Below the pieces are notes generated by a model that was not told where the DNA came from, did not search any database, and saw only the letters and a program-made list of their open reading frames with translations. Below, piece by piece: positions 34,166 through 42,342 of a stretch of 64,000 bases of DNA (within the stretch, counting starts at the first letter, position 1; each line of letters starts with the position of its first letter). Position numbers and translations under genes: made by a program. The stretch covers positions 806,001 through 870,000 of the forward strand of contig JAUKVZ010000001.1 of the NCBI GenBank assembly GCA_032355985.1, written 5' to 3'. This DNA comes from Sarcodiotheca gaudichaudii (Eukaryota; Rhodophyta; Florideophyceae; Gigartinales; Solieriaceae).

Positions 34166-35752
34166 TCAGGCCGGGCGAACGCCGCGGTAAAGCTCCTGCA
34201 CGCGATCGGCCTGTTGCTTGCGCACCGTTTCAAGGATCAGGCGCGGGATCTTCCACGCGGCCTGCTCTTCCGTCACGTTCGAGCAGTGCTCCTGAATGCA
34301 CTGGTACATGAACTTGAACGCATCACGCGGCTGGTGCATCTGGTTGAGCGCATCGACGATGTCCTGCCTGGACACATCATCATCAAAGAGCTGGGCAAGT
34401 CCAAACTTGGATTGCGCTTCGTCGGATTGATCCGCCATGCATGCGCGAAGGCGCGCATTGCACAGGTCATAGAGCGTGGCGCCTGTCCATGTGAGGCGAT
34501 CGATGAGATTCTGCTTGTCCAGCCGCGCTTCCTGGAAGAAGGCGCTGGATTCGCGAAAGAGCGAGTGGCGAAGCTCGATGGGCAGCAGCAGCTTGAACCC
34601 GACATGCTCCTGCTGAAGGAACTTGCTGTTGAGCATGGGCCAGATGATGGCGCGCATGCGTTCGGGATCGCCTGAAACGAGCGTGGGCTCATCGATGCGA
34701 TCGAGCACGACGACGATGTTGGCGTAGCCGAGGCGCTCGAGCACGCGCTGAAATCGCTCCAGTTGAGCAATGCGTGATTCGGAGGAATTCTCCAGGGGCA
34801 TATCTGCACGGGAGCGTCTGCGAACGGGCACATACGCCAGCGAAGCGGCGAAGGACGCCGGATCACGATGCATCACGCGAAGGCGACTGGACAGCTTCTT
34901 TCCGAGGCGCAAACGCCGGATGCGATCCCAGACGAATCGCTTCAGCAGGAATGCGGCGCACAGCGCCAGGGCCGCGACCAGCGCCTCCGGCCATGGCCAG
35001 TTGGGCTTCGCCTCCCCCCACTTCCACCAGAAAATCAGCACACCGATGGGCAGCATGCATCCGACCCACACAAGCGCGCCCCAGACAAGCGCATCGCCGG
35101 CGCGCGGCGCGCGAATGCGGCGGCGCAGCAGCGCCGTGCGATCCTGCGCGTGGGACGGGCGGTCGTACAGCGCTTGCAACAGCATCATGTCCGCCCGGGT
35201 ATCGGGATTGCTCTTGCGCAGGCCCTTCAGCGCGCGATGATCCAGCGCCAGGGAGCTATCTGCGCGCGGGTCGCCGAGCAGAGCGTCGACGAGGCGGCTG
35301 ACACCGACATGAAGGATGCCGTCGAAGTGATCGCGCAGGCGCAATCGCTCCAGCAGTTCGAGCGTCTCATCCGGCGACTTGGACTTCGGCTTGATTCGGG
35401 ATCGTTTCTTTGATCGACGATCCTGATCGCCTCCCGTGGCCGCCTGGAATCGATCAAGCAGCGGATTGAGATCGTCATATGGAAGCAGGAACGCCTTGTG
35501 ATCGGCATGTTCGGTGTTGTAGGCCCCGATGCGCATGGCCATCTGCAGTCGGATGGCCGTCTTGCCGCTGCCCTTTTCGCCGAAGACGATGGACGTGGAC
35601 GGATCGGCAAGGTCGCCAAGGATCTTCTCGAAGTCGGGATGGGCGGTCTTGCCCGCGCCGAGGCGATCGAAGACGGCGTCCTGCCGCGCCTCTTCAGCTC
35701 GGAAGGGATTCTCCCTGACTCCGTAGTGCGAGAAGAAACTGTCGATATTCAT
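34166..35752 (-). CDS. P-loop NTPase with two inserted membrane segments (KAP/Sll1717-like)
   Basis: 528 aa. The N-terminus FFSHYGVRENPF leads into Walker A at 58-66 (GEKGSGKTA). Walker B is far downstream at 346-356 (IVVVLDRIDEP). Between them lie a Lys/Arg-rich loop (110-125), a helical region, and two hydrophobic membrane-spanning segments at about 221-243 and 253-274. Insertion of membrane helices inside the NTPase domain is characteristic of KAP-type P-loop NTPases; an Sll1717-type soluble ATPase is the other possibility. The C-terminal helical part (LTWTGATLYDLCNARLRACM, QPRDAFKFMYQCIQEHCSN) looks like a winged-helix or sensor region. Role unknown: KAP proteins have been linked to membrane signalling and, in some bacteria, to phage defence, but no companion gene supports that here. 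Confidence 0.7.
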   Translation of the reverse strand: MNIDSFFSHYGVRENPFRAEEARQDAVFDRLGAGKTAHPDFEKILGDLADPSTSIVFGEKGSGKTAIRLQMAMRIGAYNTEHADHKAFLLPYDDLNPLLDRFQAATGGDQDRRSKKRSRIKPKSKSPDETLELLERLRLRDHFDGILHVGVSRLVDALLGDPRADSSLALDHRALKGLRKSNPDTRADMMLLQALYDRPSHAQDRTALLRRRIRAPRAGDALVWGALVWVGCMLPIGVLIFWWKWGEAKPNWPWPEALVAALALCAAFLLKRFVWDRIRRLRLGKKLSSRLRVMHRDPASFAASLAYVPVRRRSRADMPLENSSESRIAQLERFQRVLERLGYANIVVVLDRIDEPTLVSGDPERMRAIIWPMLNSKFLQQEHVGFKLLLPIELRHSLFRESSAFFQEARLDKQNLIDRLTWTGATLYDLCNARLRACMADQSDEAQSKFGLAQLFDDDVSRQDIVDALNQMHQPRDAFKFMYQCIQEHCSNVTEEQAAWKIPRLILETVRKQQADRVQELYRGVRPA

Positions 35753-35815
35753 GCGGCTGCTCGATCCATCCGTGTGCAGTTCCCCGACGCCATCATAGAG
35801 CGCCGCCGATCGACT

Positions 35816-37234
35816 TTAGTGAACGACTATCTCTCCGAGCATCGGCGAAATGTCATTCACGATCGAGTCCAGTTGCTCCTGCGTTCGCGCCTCGGCGTTG
35901 AGGCGAAGCAGCGGCTCGGTGTTGCTCTTGCGCACGTTGCACCACCAGCCTTCCCTCTCGAAGCAGTCGATCGTCAGGCCATCCAGATCGTCGACCTCGC
36001 CGCGCTCGCCGTATGTCTCTTCCAGAGCCGCCAGCGCGCCATCCTTGTCTTCGACGTTGAAGTTGATCTCGCCGGATTGCGGATACACGGCCATCGGGGC
36101 GATGACCTCGCTCATCTTTTTCCCCGATGCCGCCAGCGCCGTCAGGGTCGTCGCCATGGCGATCAGGCCGGAGTCGCAGTTGAAGTTGTCCCGGAAGTAG
36201 AAATGACCGGACAGTTCGCCGCCGAACACCGCGCCGGTCTTCGCCAGCGCCGCCTTCATAAAGACGTGTCCCACGCGGCTGCGCACCGGCTTGCCGCCTG
36301 CCTTGCGGATGGCTTCTTCGACGGACTTGCTTGAACGCAGGTCATACGCGATCGCCGAGCCGGGATCCTTCTCCATGAAGTAAGACGCCAGCCACGCGGT
36401 GAGATGATCGCATCCGACAATCTCGCCCCGTTCATCAACGATCATGCAGCGATCGCCATCGCCGTCAAAGCACAAACCCAGATCCGCCTTTTCTTTACGC
36501 ACGGCGTCCTGCAGATCCCGCAGGTTCGCCTTCACGAGCGGATCAGGCGGATGCACGAACTCTCCCTTGTCGTTCTCGAAGTAGAGCTCGACGATTTCGA
36601 GGCCTTCGATGCGATCGCCGCCGCGGCCGAAGACCTTCGGGACTGACGTGCCCGCCATGCCATTGGAGGCGTCGACAACGACCTTCAGCGAGCGGCCGCC
36701 GAGATCGAGGAACGAAAGCACATGCTGGGCGTAGGCATCCCAGAGATCGCGCTCTTCGACGCGGCCCTGCTTTTCCGAGATGGGAGTCTTGCGCGTCTTG
36801 TCAGCCATCGCGGAGCGCCGTCGGATCTCATCGAGACCTGTGTCGGCGCCGGCCGGCTTGGCGTAGCGCTTGGAGATCTTGAACCCGTTGTAGTTCGGAG
36901 GATTGTGGCTTGCGGTCGTCATGACGCCGCCGGCGCAATCCAGGTGATTGACGGCGAAGTAGACGAAGGGCGTATCGACGATGCCGACATCGATCACGCT
37001 GGCGCCCGCATCATTGATGCCTTCGATGAGGCTCTCGGCGAGGCCGGGGCTGGAGAGGCGCATATCCCGCCCCACGATCAGGTTCTGCAGCATGGGGGTG
37101 CGATCACCATCGCCGGCCGCCTCTTCGAGCAGGTACAGCGCGCAGCCGGCGCCGATGCGCCAGGCGAGCGCCTCATTGAGCGGATCGGGGTAGGTGCTTC
37201 GGACGTCGTAGGCCTTGAAGACATTGCCAAGCAT
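35816..37234 (-). CDS. Phosphomannomutase/phosphoglucomutase
   Basis: 472 aa from the ATG at 37234, where family homology begins (FKAYDVRSTYPDPLNEALAWRIG); the open frame goes further upstream without support. The enzyme moves phosphate between C6 and C1 of mannose or glucose phosphate through a phosphoserine. Features: catalytic Ser109 in TTASHNPPNYNGFKI, the Mg2+-binding loop DGDGDRC, a sugar-specificity segment GGELSGHFYF (Glu and Ser contacting the sugar), and the C-terminal phosphate-binding RKSNTEPLLRL. The GELSGH motif suits the bifunctional mannose/glucose type (AlgC/ManB-like), feeding exopolysaccharide and glycan precursors. It is followed by the NTPase gene after 63 bp. Confidence 0.94.
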   Translation of the reverse strand: MLGNVFKAYDVRSTYPDPLNEALAWRIGAGCALYLLEEAAGDGDRTPMLQNLIVGRDMRLSSPGLAESLIEGINDAGASVIDVGIVDTPFVYFAVNHLDCAGGVMTTASHNPPNYNGFKISKRYAKPAGADTGLDEIRRRSAMADKTRKTPISEKQGRVEERDLWDAYAQHVLSFLDLGGRSLKVVVDASNGMAGTSVPKVFGRGGDRIEGLEIVELYFENDKGEFVHPPDPLVKANLRDLQDAVRKEKADLGLCFDGDGDRCMIVDERGEIVGCDHLTAWLASYFMEKDPGSAIAYDLRSSKSVEEAIRKAGGKPVRSRVGHVFMKAALAKTGAVFGGELSGHFYFRDNFNCDSGLIAMATTLTALAASGKKMSEVIAPMAVYPQSGEINFNVEDKDGALAALEETYGERGEVDDLDGLTIDCFEREGWWCNVRKSNTEPLLRLNAEARTQEQLDSIVNDISPMLGEIVVH

Positions 37235-37582
37235 GGCGCGGGGTTCACTCCTCGTTGCAGTGTTTATCGGGTGGGTGAAGGGCAAGGATAACGGCGCGTC
37301 CGGCAAGGCGTGCCCGAGAGCGATGCGTCGCCCCATTGGTCATCCCGGCAGGTCCGAAAGCATTCTCAAAGGTCCGCAAAACGCTCGGCGGAATCATCGC
37401 CAGAGCGTTCATAAGTCTTTCATACGAAAGCACTTGCATACATTCCCCAGTGTGGCACATCTAAGACAGCGACGCCCTTCTCCGCACAGGGGGGCACAGC
37501 GCCTCAACAAGGAACAAGTGGATGTGACGCATTCATGCCGATCGCCAGTGCGCGCCGTCGGCATGGGGAATGGAGAGAGATG
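37235..37582. other. 348-bp divergent intergenic region with an inverted repeat
   Basis: This stretch separates the phosphohexomutase start from the P-domain protein start, so it must hold promoters for both strands. No convincing gene is visible in it. It contains the inverted repeat listed separately at 37413-37435, followed by a TTGCAT and a moderately AT-rich stretch. A well-formed ribosome site (GGAGAGAG) ends the region. Confidence 0.5.
37413..37435. promoter_or_regulatory. Inverted repeat, possible operator or leader hairpin
   Basis: AAGT-CTTTC-ATAC-GAAAG-C-ACTT: nine paired positions around a 4-nt centre with one bulged C. It lies in the divergent region 148 nt before the P-domain protein start and 179 nt before the phosphohexomutase start. 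Could be a protein-binding site or an RNA hairpin; no known regulator consensus is recognised. Confidence 0.35.
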
Positions 37583-38248
37583 ATGAAGCTGTCTACAGCA
37601 ATTGCAGGCGTCGCCGGTCTGGCGATCGCCATGAGCGCCAGCGCCGGGTCGGTCGACATGACCGGAACGGGCGGCCTGCTTCCTCCCGTCGGCAGCGGCG
37701 GATCGGATACGGACGACGACATTTTCTGCAGTTCGATCACGGTGACCGAGGACTTCTCGATCTCGGACATCGTTGTGGAGCTCAGTGGGTTCGAACACAC
37801 GTGGGCAGGCGACCTGATCGTGACGCTCACGCATGAGGACACCGGCACTGCCGTTGATCTCATCAATCGTATTGGGCGCGTTGGCGGCACCGGCTTTGGT
37901 GACTCCAGCAACTACATCGGCGACTATCGCTTCAATGACGCCTTCACCGGCGATCTCTGGGCCGCGGCTGCTGGTCCTGGAGGCGGTGACCCGATCCCCG
38001 ACGGCGACTATTTCCCGACCACAGTCGACGGCGCCACCTCCATGCTCTCCGCATTTGATGGCGAGTCGTCGATGGGCGTGTGGAAGCTGACGATCAGCGA
38101 CAATGCCGCCGGCGACTCCGGTTCGCTTCGCGAATGGAGCCTTTCGCTTCGCGGCGACACACCGATGGTTCCGCTGCCCACGGGTGTGGGACTGGGCTTT
38201 GCCGGTCTGTGCGGCCTCGGCGCGATTCGTCGTCGCCGCAGCGTCTGA
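37583..38248 (+). CDS. Exported P-domain (proprotein-convertase P-like) protein with PEP-CTERM-like tail
   Basis: 221 aa from the second of two adjacent ATGs (37583), 7 nt after GGAG; the first (37580) is too close. The signal peptide is MKLSTAIAGVAGLAIAMSASA. Residues about 45-190 resemble a P/homo-B domain: ITVTEDFSISDIVVELSGFEHTWAGDLIVTL, LINRIGRVGG, then LSAFDGESSMGVWKLTISDNAAGDSGSLREWSLSL. In other proteins this calcium-stabilised jelly roll is attached to subtilisin-type proteases; here it stands without one. The tail VPLPTGVGLGFAGLCGLGAIRRRR (last ~24 residues) has the PEP-CTERM-like layout also seen at the end of the large repeat protein. Probably a surface-anchored or extracellular protein with no enzyme activity. 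Confidence 0.85.
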   Translation: MKLSTAIAGVAGLAIAMSASAGSVDMTGTGGLLPPVGSGGSDTDDDIFCSSITVTEDFSISDIVVELSGFEHTWAGDLIVTLTHEDTGTAVDLINRIGRVGGTGFGDSSNYIGDYRFNDAFTGDLWAAAAGPGGGDPIPDGDYFPTTVDGATSMLSAFDGESSMGVWKLTISDNAAGDSGSLREWSLSLRGDTPMVPLPTGVGLGFAGLCGLGAIRRRRSV

Positions 38249-38277
38249 TACGACTGACAACGCAGCACTGAACGCAT

Positions 38278-38310
38278 CACAACCCTCGGCGCTCGGCGTC
38301 GGGGGTTGTG
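38278..38310. terminator. Hairpin between convergent genes, probable bidirectional terminator
   Basis: CACAACCC (38278-38285) pairs with GGGTTGTG (38303-38310), eight perfect pairs around a GC-rich loop. It sits 29 nt after the P-domain protein stop and 5 nt after the DinG stop on the other strand, but there is no clear T-run. Confidence 0.5.
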
Positions 38311-38315
38311 TCATG

Positions 38316-40343
38316 TCAGGATGAAGCGAACTCATCCGCCCGTTCATCGCCGGCGCGGATGATGGGCAGCCCCTCCGGCAAGGCGCTGATGAACCGGCGC
38401 CCGTAGGGCTTGGTGACGATGCGCGGGTCGAGCACGACGACGCGACCGAAGTCCTCGGCGCTTCGGATCAGTCGTCCGAATCCCTGCTTGAAACGGATGA
38501 CGGCGCGAGGGAGCGAATCATCCATGAATGGATGTCCCCCCTGCTCTTTCACGCGCTCGAGGCGCGCTTCTGTCAGCGGTCGTCCGGGCGGTTCAAAAGG
38601 CAGGCGCGTGATGATGACATTGCGCAGGCCGCGGCCGCGCACATCGACACCCTGCCAGAATGTCGAGACACCGAAAAGCACGCTGCGATCATCCTGAAGG
38701 AATCGCTCAAGCAACGCAGCCCGTTCGCCGTCACGGCCCTGCACGAGTAATGGATGCATGGCTTCAGCGAGTGATGATTCGACCAACTCTGCGACTCTTC
38801 GCATGGTCGCCAAACTGGTGAAGAGCACAAAGGCGCCGCCATCGGTGTCCTCGACGCTGCGCACGATGCTTCGAGCCAGCGCTTCGGGGTACTTCGGGTC
38901 GCGCGGATCGGGCATCGTGTCATCGACGATCAACTCGGCCTGGCGCGGATGATCGAAGGGGCTGCCGACGGCGAGCGTCTCGGGCTCGTCGCAGCCAAGG
39001 CGGCTTGCGATGTGCTCGAAGGAATCGGCGCCCGTCGTCATGGTCGCGGAGGTCAGAATGACGCCGCACTCCGTGCCGAAGAGTGACTCTTTGAGAATGG
39101 GCGCCACGTCGATGGGCGAACACGCAAGGCGAACGCGCCGGTTGCGCGATCGAGCGGCGCCTGCTTCGGCCCAGTACACGCAACCTTCGATTGTCTGATC
39201 CACCAGCGCTTCGGCGGCTGCGGCAAGCGCTGCGGCGCGCTCGGCGTAGGCGTTGAGCTCGAAGCGATCCTCCTCAAAAGCGGCGCGCTCGCGCAGTCGC
39301 TTCAGACGCAATCCCAGTTCCTTGAGCTTCGGCGTCAGGTTGTTTTCCATCGCGCCTGCTTCGGCGATGCGCACCGTCTGCTCGTACTCGCCCTGACGGC
39401 GCACGAGATCCACGACATCCTGAAAGAAGGTGTCGGAAGCGTCCTGAGCGGCGAGGGTCATGCGGATCGTCTGATCGACGGGCTCCGTTTCCCCTTCCTG
39501 AAGCTGAAGCTGATCGAGAAAGCCCCTGTGCCGCCGGGCGTGATGCAGCGCGTTGAGCAGCGCCCGCACGGCGCCTTCGGAGATCGCGGCGCCGAAGTAA
39601 TCGCTCGCGACATCCTCTGCCGCGTGCGCTTCATCGAGAATCACATGGGCATACGGCGGAATGAATCCGACATCAGCACGGCGAAGCGCCAGATCCGCGA
39701 AGAAGATCGCGTGATTGCAGATAAGCAGATTCGCCTGATCCATCTCGCGCCGGGCGGATTGATAGAAGCACTGCTCGTAGCGCGGACAGCGCCGGCCCAT
39801 GCAATTGCCGGAGTCGGACTGCACGCGATCCCAGACGGCCGGGCGCTCCAGTTGCGGAAGCGTTGAGAGTGTGCCGTCGTCCGTGGAATACGCCCAGTCT
39901 TCGACCTGCTGCAGGGATCGTCTTGCCGCATCGTCAGCGAAGAGGCGATCTCGTTTGCGCGACGCCATTTCGAGGCGGCGGACGGAGAGGTAGTTGCCGC
40001 GGCCTTTGACGAGGGCGACGCGCAATTCTTCATCGTCGAGCCCAAGCGCCTGTCGCAGCAGCGGCACATCCTTGTTGAGAAGCTGTTCCTGCAGCGCGAT
40101 CGTGTTCGTCGCGATGACGATGCGCTCACCCTGCCTGGCCGCTCGCAGCATCGCGGGAGCGAGATATGCAAAGGACTTGCCGACGCCGGTGCCCGCTTCG
40201 ACAAGCAGATGCCGCCGCTTGTCCAGCGCCTGTTCCACGGCATGCGCCATGGCGTTCTGCTGTGGACGCGATTCGTACGCATCGCCGACGATCTTTGCGA
40301 TCGGGCCATCTGTCGCAAATATGTCGTCGATATTCATGGACAC
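38316..40343 (-). CDS. dinG: DinG-type ATP-dependent DNA helicase (XPD-like, Fe-S)
   Basis: 675 aa. Superfamily 2 helicase: Walker A at 50-57 (AGTGVGKS), motif Ia (IVIATNTIALQEQL), DEAH box (VILDEAHAAED), LTSATMTTG, and the C-terminal motifs FGVSTFWQGVDVRG and RFKQGFGRLIR. Between motifs Ia and II are four cysteines in the pattern of an iron-sulfur cluster (NCMGRRCPRYEQC then LLICNH), as in DinG and XPD. These enzymes unwind DNA with 5'-to-3' polarity and resolve R-loops and replication-transcription conflicts. Two in-frame ATGs (40343 and 40337) are possible starts. It follows rsmG on the same strand with 18 bp between. The YoaA-type paralogue is the alternative name. Confidence 0.88.
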   Translation of the reverse strand: MSMNIDDIFATDGPIAKIVGDAYESRPQQNAMAHAVEQALDKRRHLLVEAGTGVGKSFAYLAPAMLRAARQGERIVIATNTIALQEQLLNKDVPLLRQALGLDDEELRVALVKGRGNYLSVRRLEMASRKRDRLFADDAARRSLQQVEDWAYSTDDGTLSTLPQLERPAVWDRVQSDSGNCMGRRCPRYEQCFYQSARREMDQANLLICNHAIFFADLALRRADVGFIPPYAHVILDEAHAAEDVASDYFGAAISEGAVRALLNALHHARRHRGFLDQLQLQEGETEPVDQTIRMTLAAQDASDTFFQDVVDLVRRQGEYEQTVRIAEAGAMENNLTPKLKELGLRLKRLRERAAFEEDRFELNAYAERAAALAAAAEALVDQTIEGCVYWAEAGAARSRNRRVRLACSPIDVAPILKESLFGTECGVILTSATMTTGADSFEHIASRLGCDEPETLAVGSPFDHPRQAELIVDDTMPDPRDPKYPEALARSIVRSVEDTDGGAFVLFTSLATMRRVAELVESSLAEAMHPLLVQGRDGERAALLERFLQDDRSVLFGVSTFWQGVDVRGRGLRNVIITRLPFEPPGRPLTEARLERVKEQGGHPFMDDSLPRAVIRFKQGFGRLIRSAEDFGRVVVLDPRIVTKPYGRRFISALPEGLPIIRAGDERADEFASS

Positions 40344-40361
40344 GCGCCGGCGCCGGGCATT

Positions 40362-41117
40362 CTAGCGAGCGCTTTCGGCGCCCAGCGGGGAGCGCTTGGG
40401 CTCTCCCGGGCGTCTCGGATAGGAACGCGGCGTCGAACGAAGCTTTTCGAGAACGACGATGCGGCCCGTCGGCGTATCCACGATGCCCGAGCATGCCGCG
40501 TGCAGAAGGTGCAGCGCTTTCTTCGCCTGCTCGAGCTCTTCCTCAGCCTTGCGCCCCTTGATGAGCAGGGCCAGTGAGCCGACTTTGATCAGCGGAATAA
40601 GAAGCTCGGCTGCGACGCGAAGCGGTCCGAGCGCTCGCGCCGTGGCTGCGTCGTACTGCTCGCGATGATCCTTGTGCATCTGGCCGAGCGTTTCGACACG
40701 ATCGTTGATCACGCGCACATTGGGCAGCTCCAGCGCCATGGAAGCCTGCAGAAGAAACTCCGCCTTCTTGCCCGTCGATTCGACGAGCGTGAAGTTTAAC
40801 TGCGGCATGGCGATCGCCAACGGCAGCGCCGGCGCGCCTCCCCCACTGCCCACATCGATGACTCTTGAATCGGTCGGCAGCTCCGCGAGCAGGCTCATCA
40901 GCGTGAGCGAATCGAAGATGTGCTTTGTCCACGCCTCGTCGGGATCGTCGATGGAGGTGAGGTTGCAGACCTCGTTGCCGGCGCGAAGCAGTCCGAGATA
41001 CCGACCAAATCGCTCCACGTCGTCAGGCTCGAGCTCGATGCCGAGCGCCGCGATGTGTTCGAGAAAGCTTTCGGGCGGCGGCGGAAAGGTGAGATCAGCC
41101 GACTGTATCTGCCTCAT
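40362..41117 (-). CDS. rsmG: 16S rRNA (guanine-N7-)-methyltransferase RsmG
   Basis: 251 aa from the ATG at 41117, which lies inside the 3' end of rodA (23 nt overlap); two further starts upstream would add up to 20 residues of Ser-rich sequence that is really rodA coding in another frame. RsmG methylates N7 of G527 in the 530 loop of 16S rRNA using SAM. Motifs: NLTSIDDPDEAWTKHIFDSL, the SAM-binding VIDVGSGGGAPALPLAIAMP, FTLVESTGKKAEFL and ATARALGPLRVAAELLIPL. The C-terminal tail beyond the usual end (about 25 residues, basic and Pro-rich) is not conserved. The overlap with rodA predicts translational coupling. Confidence 0.92.
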   Translation of the reverse strand: MRQIQSADLTFPPPPESFLEHIAALGIELEPDDVERFGRYLGLLRAGNEVCNLTSIDDPDEAWTKHIFDSLTLMSLLAELPTDSRVIDVGSGGGAPALPLAIAMPQLNFTLVESTGKKAEFLLQASMALELPNVRVINDRVETLGQMHKDHREQYDAATARALGPLRVAAELLIPLIKVGSLALLIKGRKAEEELEQAKKALHLLHAACSGIVDTPTGRIVVLEKLRSTPRSYPRRPGEPKRSPLGAESAR

Positions 41118-42342
41118 CGAACTCGAAGGACTTGCGCTGGAGGTAGTCGGGTCGTCGGATTGCGACATTGAAGACAAGTCCCGTCATGAGGAAAGCTGAA
41201 AGCAGGCTGGAGCCACCGGCGCTGACGAAGGGCAGCGTCATGCCCGTGATCGGCAGCAGGCCGATCGTCATGCCCACGTTAATCGTCATTTGAGTCGCGA
41301 TCATCGCGGTCAGACCGACAATCAGCAAGCGGCCGAATGGATCCTTGCACAAGGCCGCCGACCAGAGTGCGCCGAGGATCCAGAGGAAATAGAAGCCGAG
41401 CGTCCCCACGCCGCCGATCAGGCCGAATCGATTGACGATGACGGCGAAGATCATGTCGTTGTGATCCTCAGGCAGCGCGTTGAAATGGACGACCGCGCGG
41501 CTCTTGGCCGGATCCATGCCGGAGACCTCGCCGGCGCCGACGAGCGTCATGGCGCGATAGCCCTGATAGTTGATGCCATCCGCCTGACTCTTGTCCCCTT
41601 GCAGCTGGTGGATCATCGCCTGGATGCGATCCTTCTGGTGAGGCTGGAGCAACGGATACATCGCCGGCGCCATCATGCCGGCGATGATGACGACGAAGAT
41701 CAGATGCTTGAGCTTGGCGCCTGCCGCGATGAGCATCGCAAAGAGCGTGGGCAGAAAGAGCAGCGCCGTGCCGAGATCGGGCTCGACGAGGATCAGGCCC
41801 ATGGGGACGAAGGTGATGATCGCCGGCGGCGCCAGACCGAGGAAGAGTCGATGGTTCTTGCGGAATCGCAGGTAGCGCGCCACCGCAAGCACATACACGA
41901 TCTTGGCGAGTTCACTGGGCTGGAAGTCCGTCACGACCAGATTGATCCAGCGCCGGGCGCCATTGCGCGGCGTGACGAGAAACTCAGGCACGAATGGAAT
42001 CAGCAGAAAGACGAGCAGCCCGAGCACCACGATCGCCAACTGTGGCGTCAGCGCGCCGATCAGTTTGAAATGCGGCAGCGCGATCATCGCGCCGGCAAAC
42101 AACCCGACGGTCAGCAGAATAATCTGCTTGACGGCCATCGTGCTCATCACGCCGGGATCGAGCCCTTCCGTCAGATTGATGCAATACACGCCAAGCGACG
42201 CCAGCGACAGCGCGCTCAGCACGCACAGCCATGCAGGTGTGCGCAGCGCGACCTTTGGAATGCGCTTCGCGGGCGCAGCGCTGAACAGTTCGGACGTGTA
42301 CGCCCGTTGTTTCGGCTCCGGCGGCGTGACAAGCTGCGTCAT
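41095..42342 (-). CDS. rodA: Peptidoglycan glycosyltransferase RodA (SEDS family)
   Basis: 415 aa from the ATG at 42342, which overlaps the stop of mrdA (ATGA). About ten membrane spans are visible. SEDS signatures: TPRNGARRWINL, FQPSELAKIVYVLAVARYL, LILVEPDLGTALLFLPTLF (the acidic residue after VEPD is the catalytic Asp region), NALPEDHNDMIFAVIVNRFGLIGG and PFVSAGGSSLLSAFLMTGL. It polymerises lipid II into glycan strands during side-wall growth. Pairing with the class B PBP encoded just upstream identifies it as RodA rather than FtsW. Presence of this pair shows that the organism has peptidoglycan elongation machinery. Confidence 0.93.
   Translation of the reverse strand: MTQLVTPPEPKQRAYTSELFSAAPAKRIPKVALRTPAWLCVLSALSLASLGVYCINLTEGLDPGVMSTMAVKQIILLTVGLFAGAMIALPHFKLIGALTPQLAIVVLGLLVFLLIPFVPEFLVTPRNGARRWINLVVTDFQPSELAKIVYVLAVARYLRFRKNHRLFLGLAPPAIITFVPMGLILVEPDLGTALLFLPTLFAMLIAAGAKLKHLIFVVIIAGMMAPAMYPLLQPHQKDRIQAMIHQLQGDKSQADGINYQGYRAMTLVGAGEVSGMDPAKSRAVVHFNALPEDHNDMIFAVIVNRFGLIGGVGTLGFYFLWILGALWSAALCKDPFGRLLIVGLTAMIATQMTINVGMTIGLLPITGMTLPFVSAGGSSLLSAFLMTGLVFNVAIRRPDYLQRKSFEFDEADTVG

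Noticed and set aside
34166-35752. Anti-phage defence island around the membrane NTPase
   Set aside because: Neighbours are thiamine and sugar-metabolism genes; no nuclease, reverse transcriptase, toxin or other defence partner is present.
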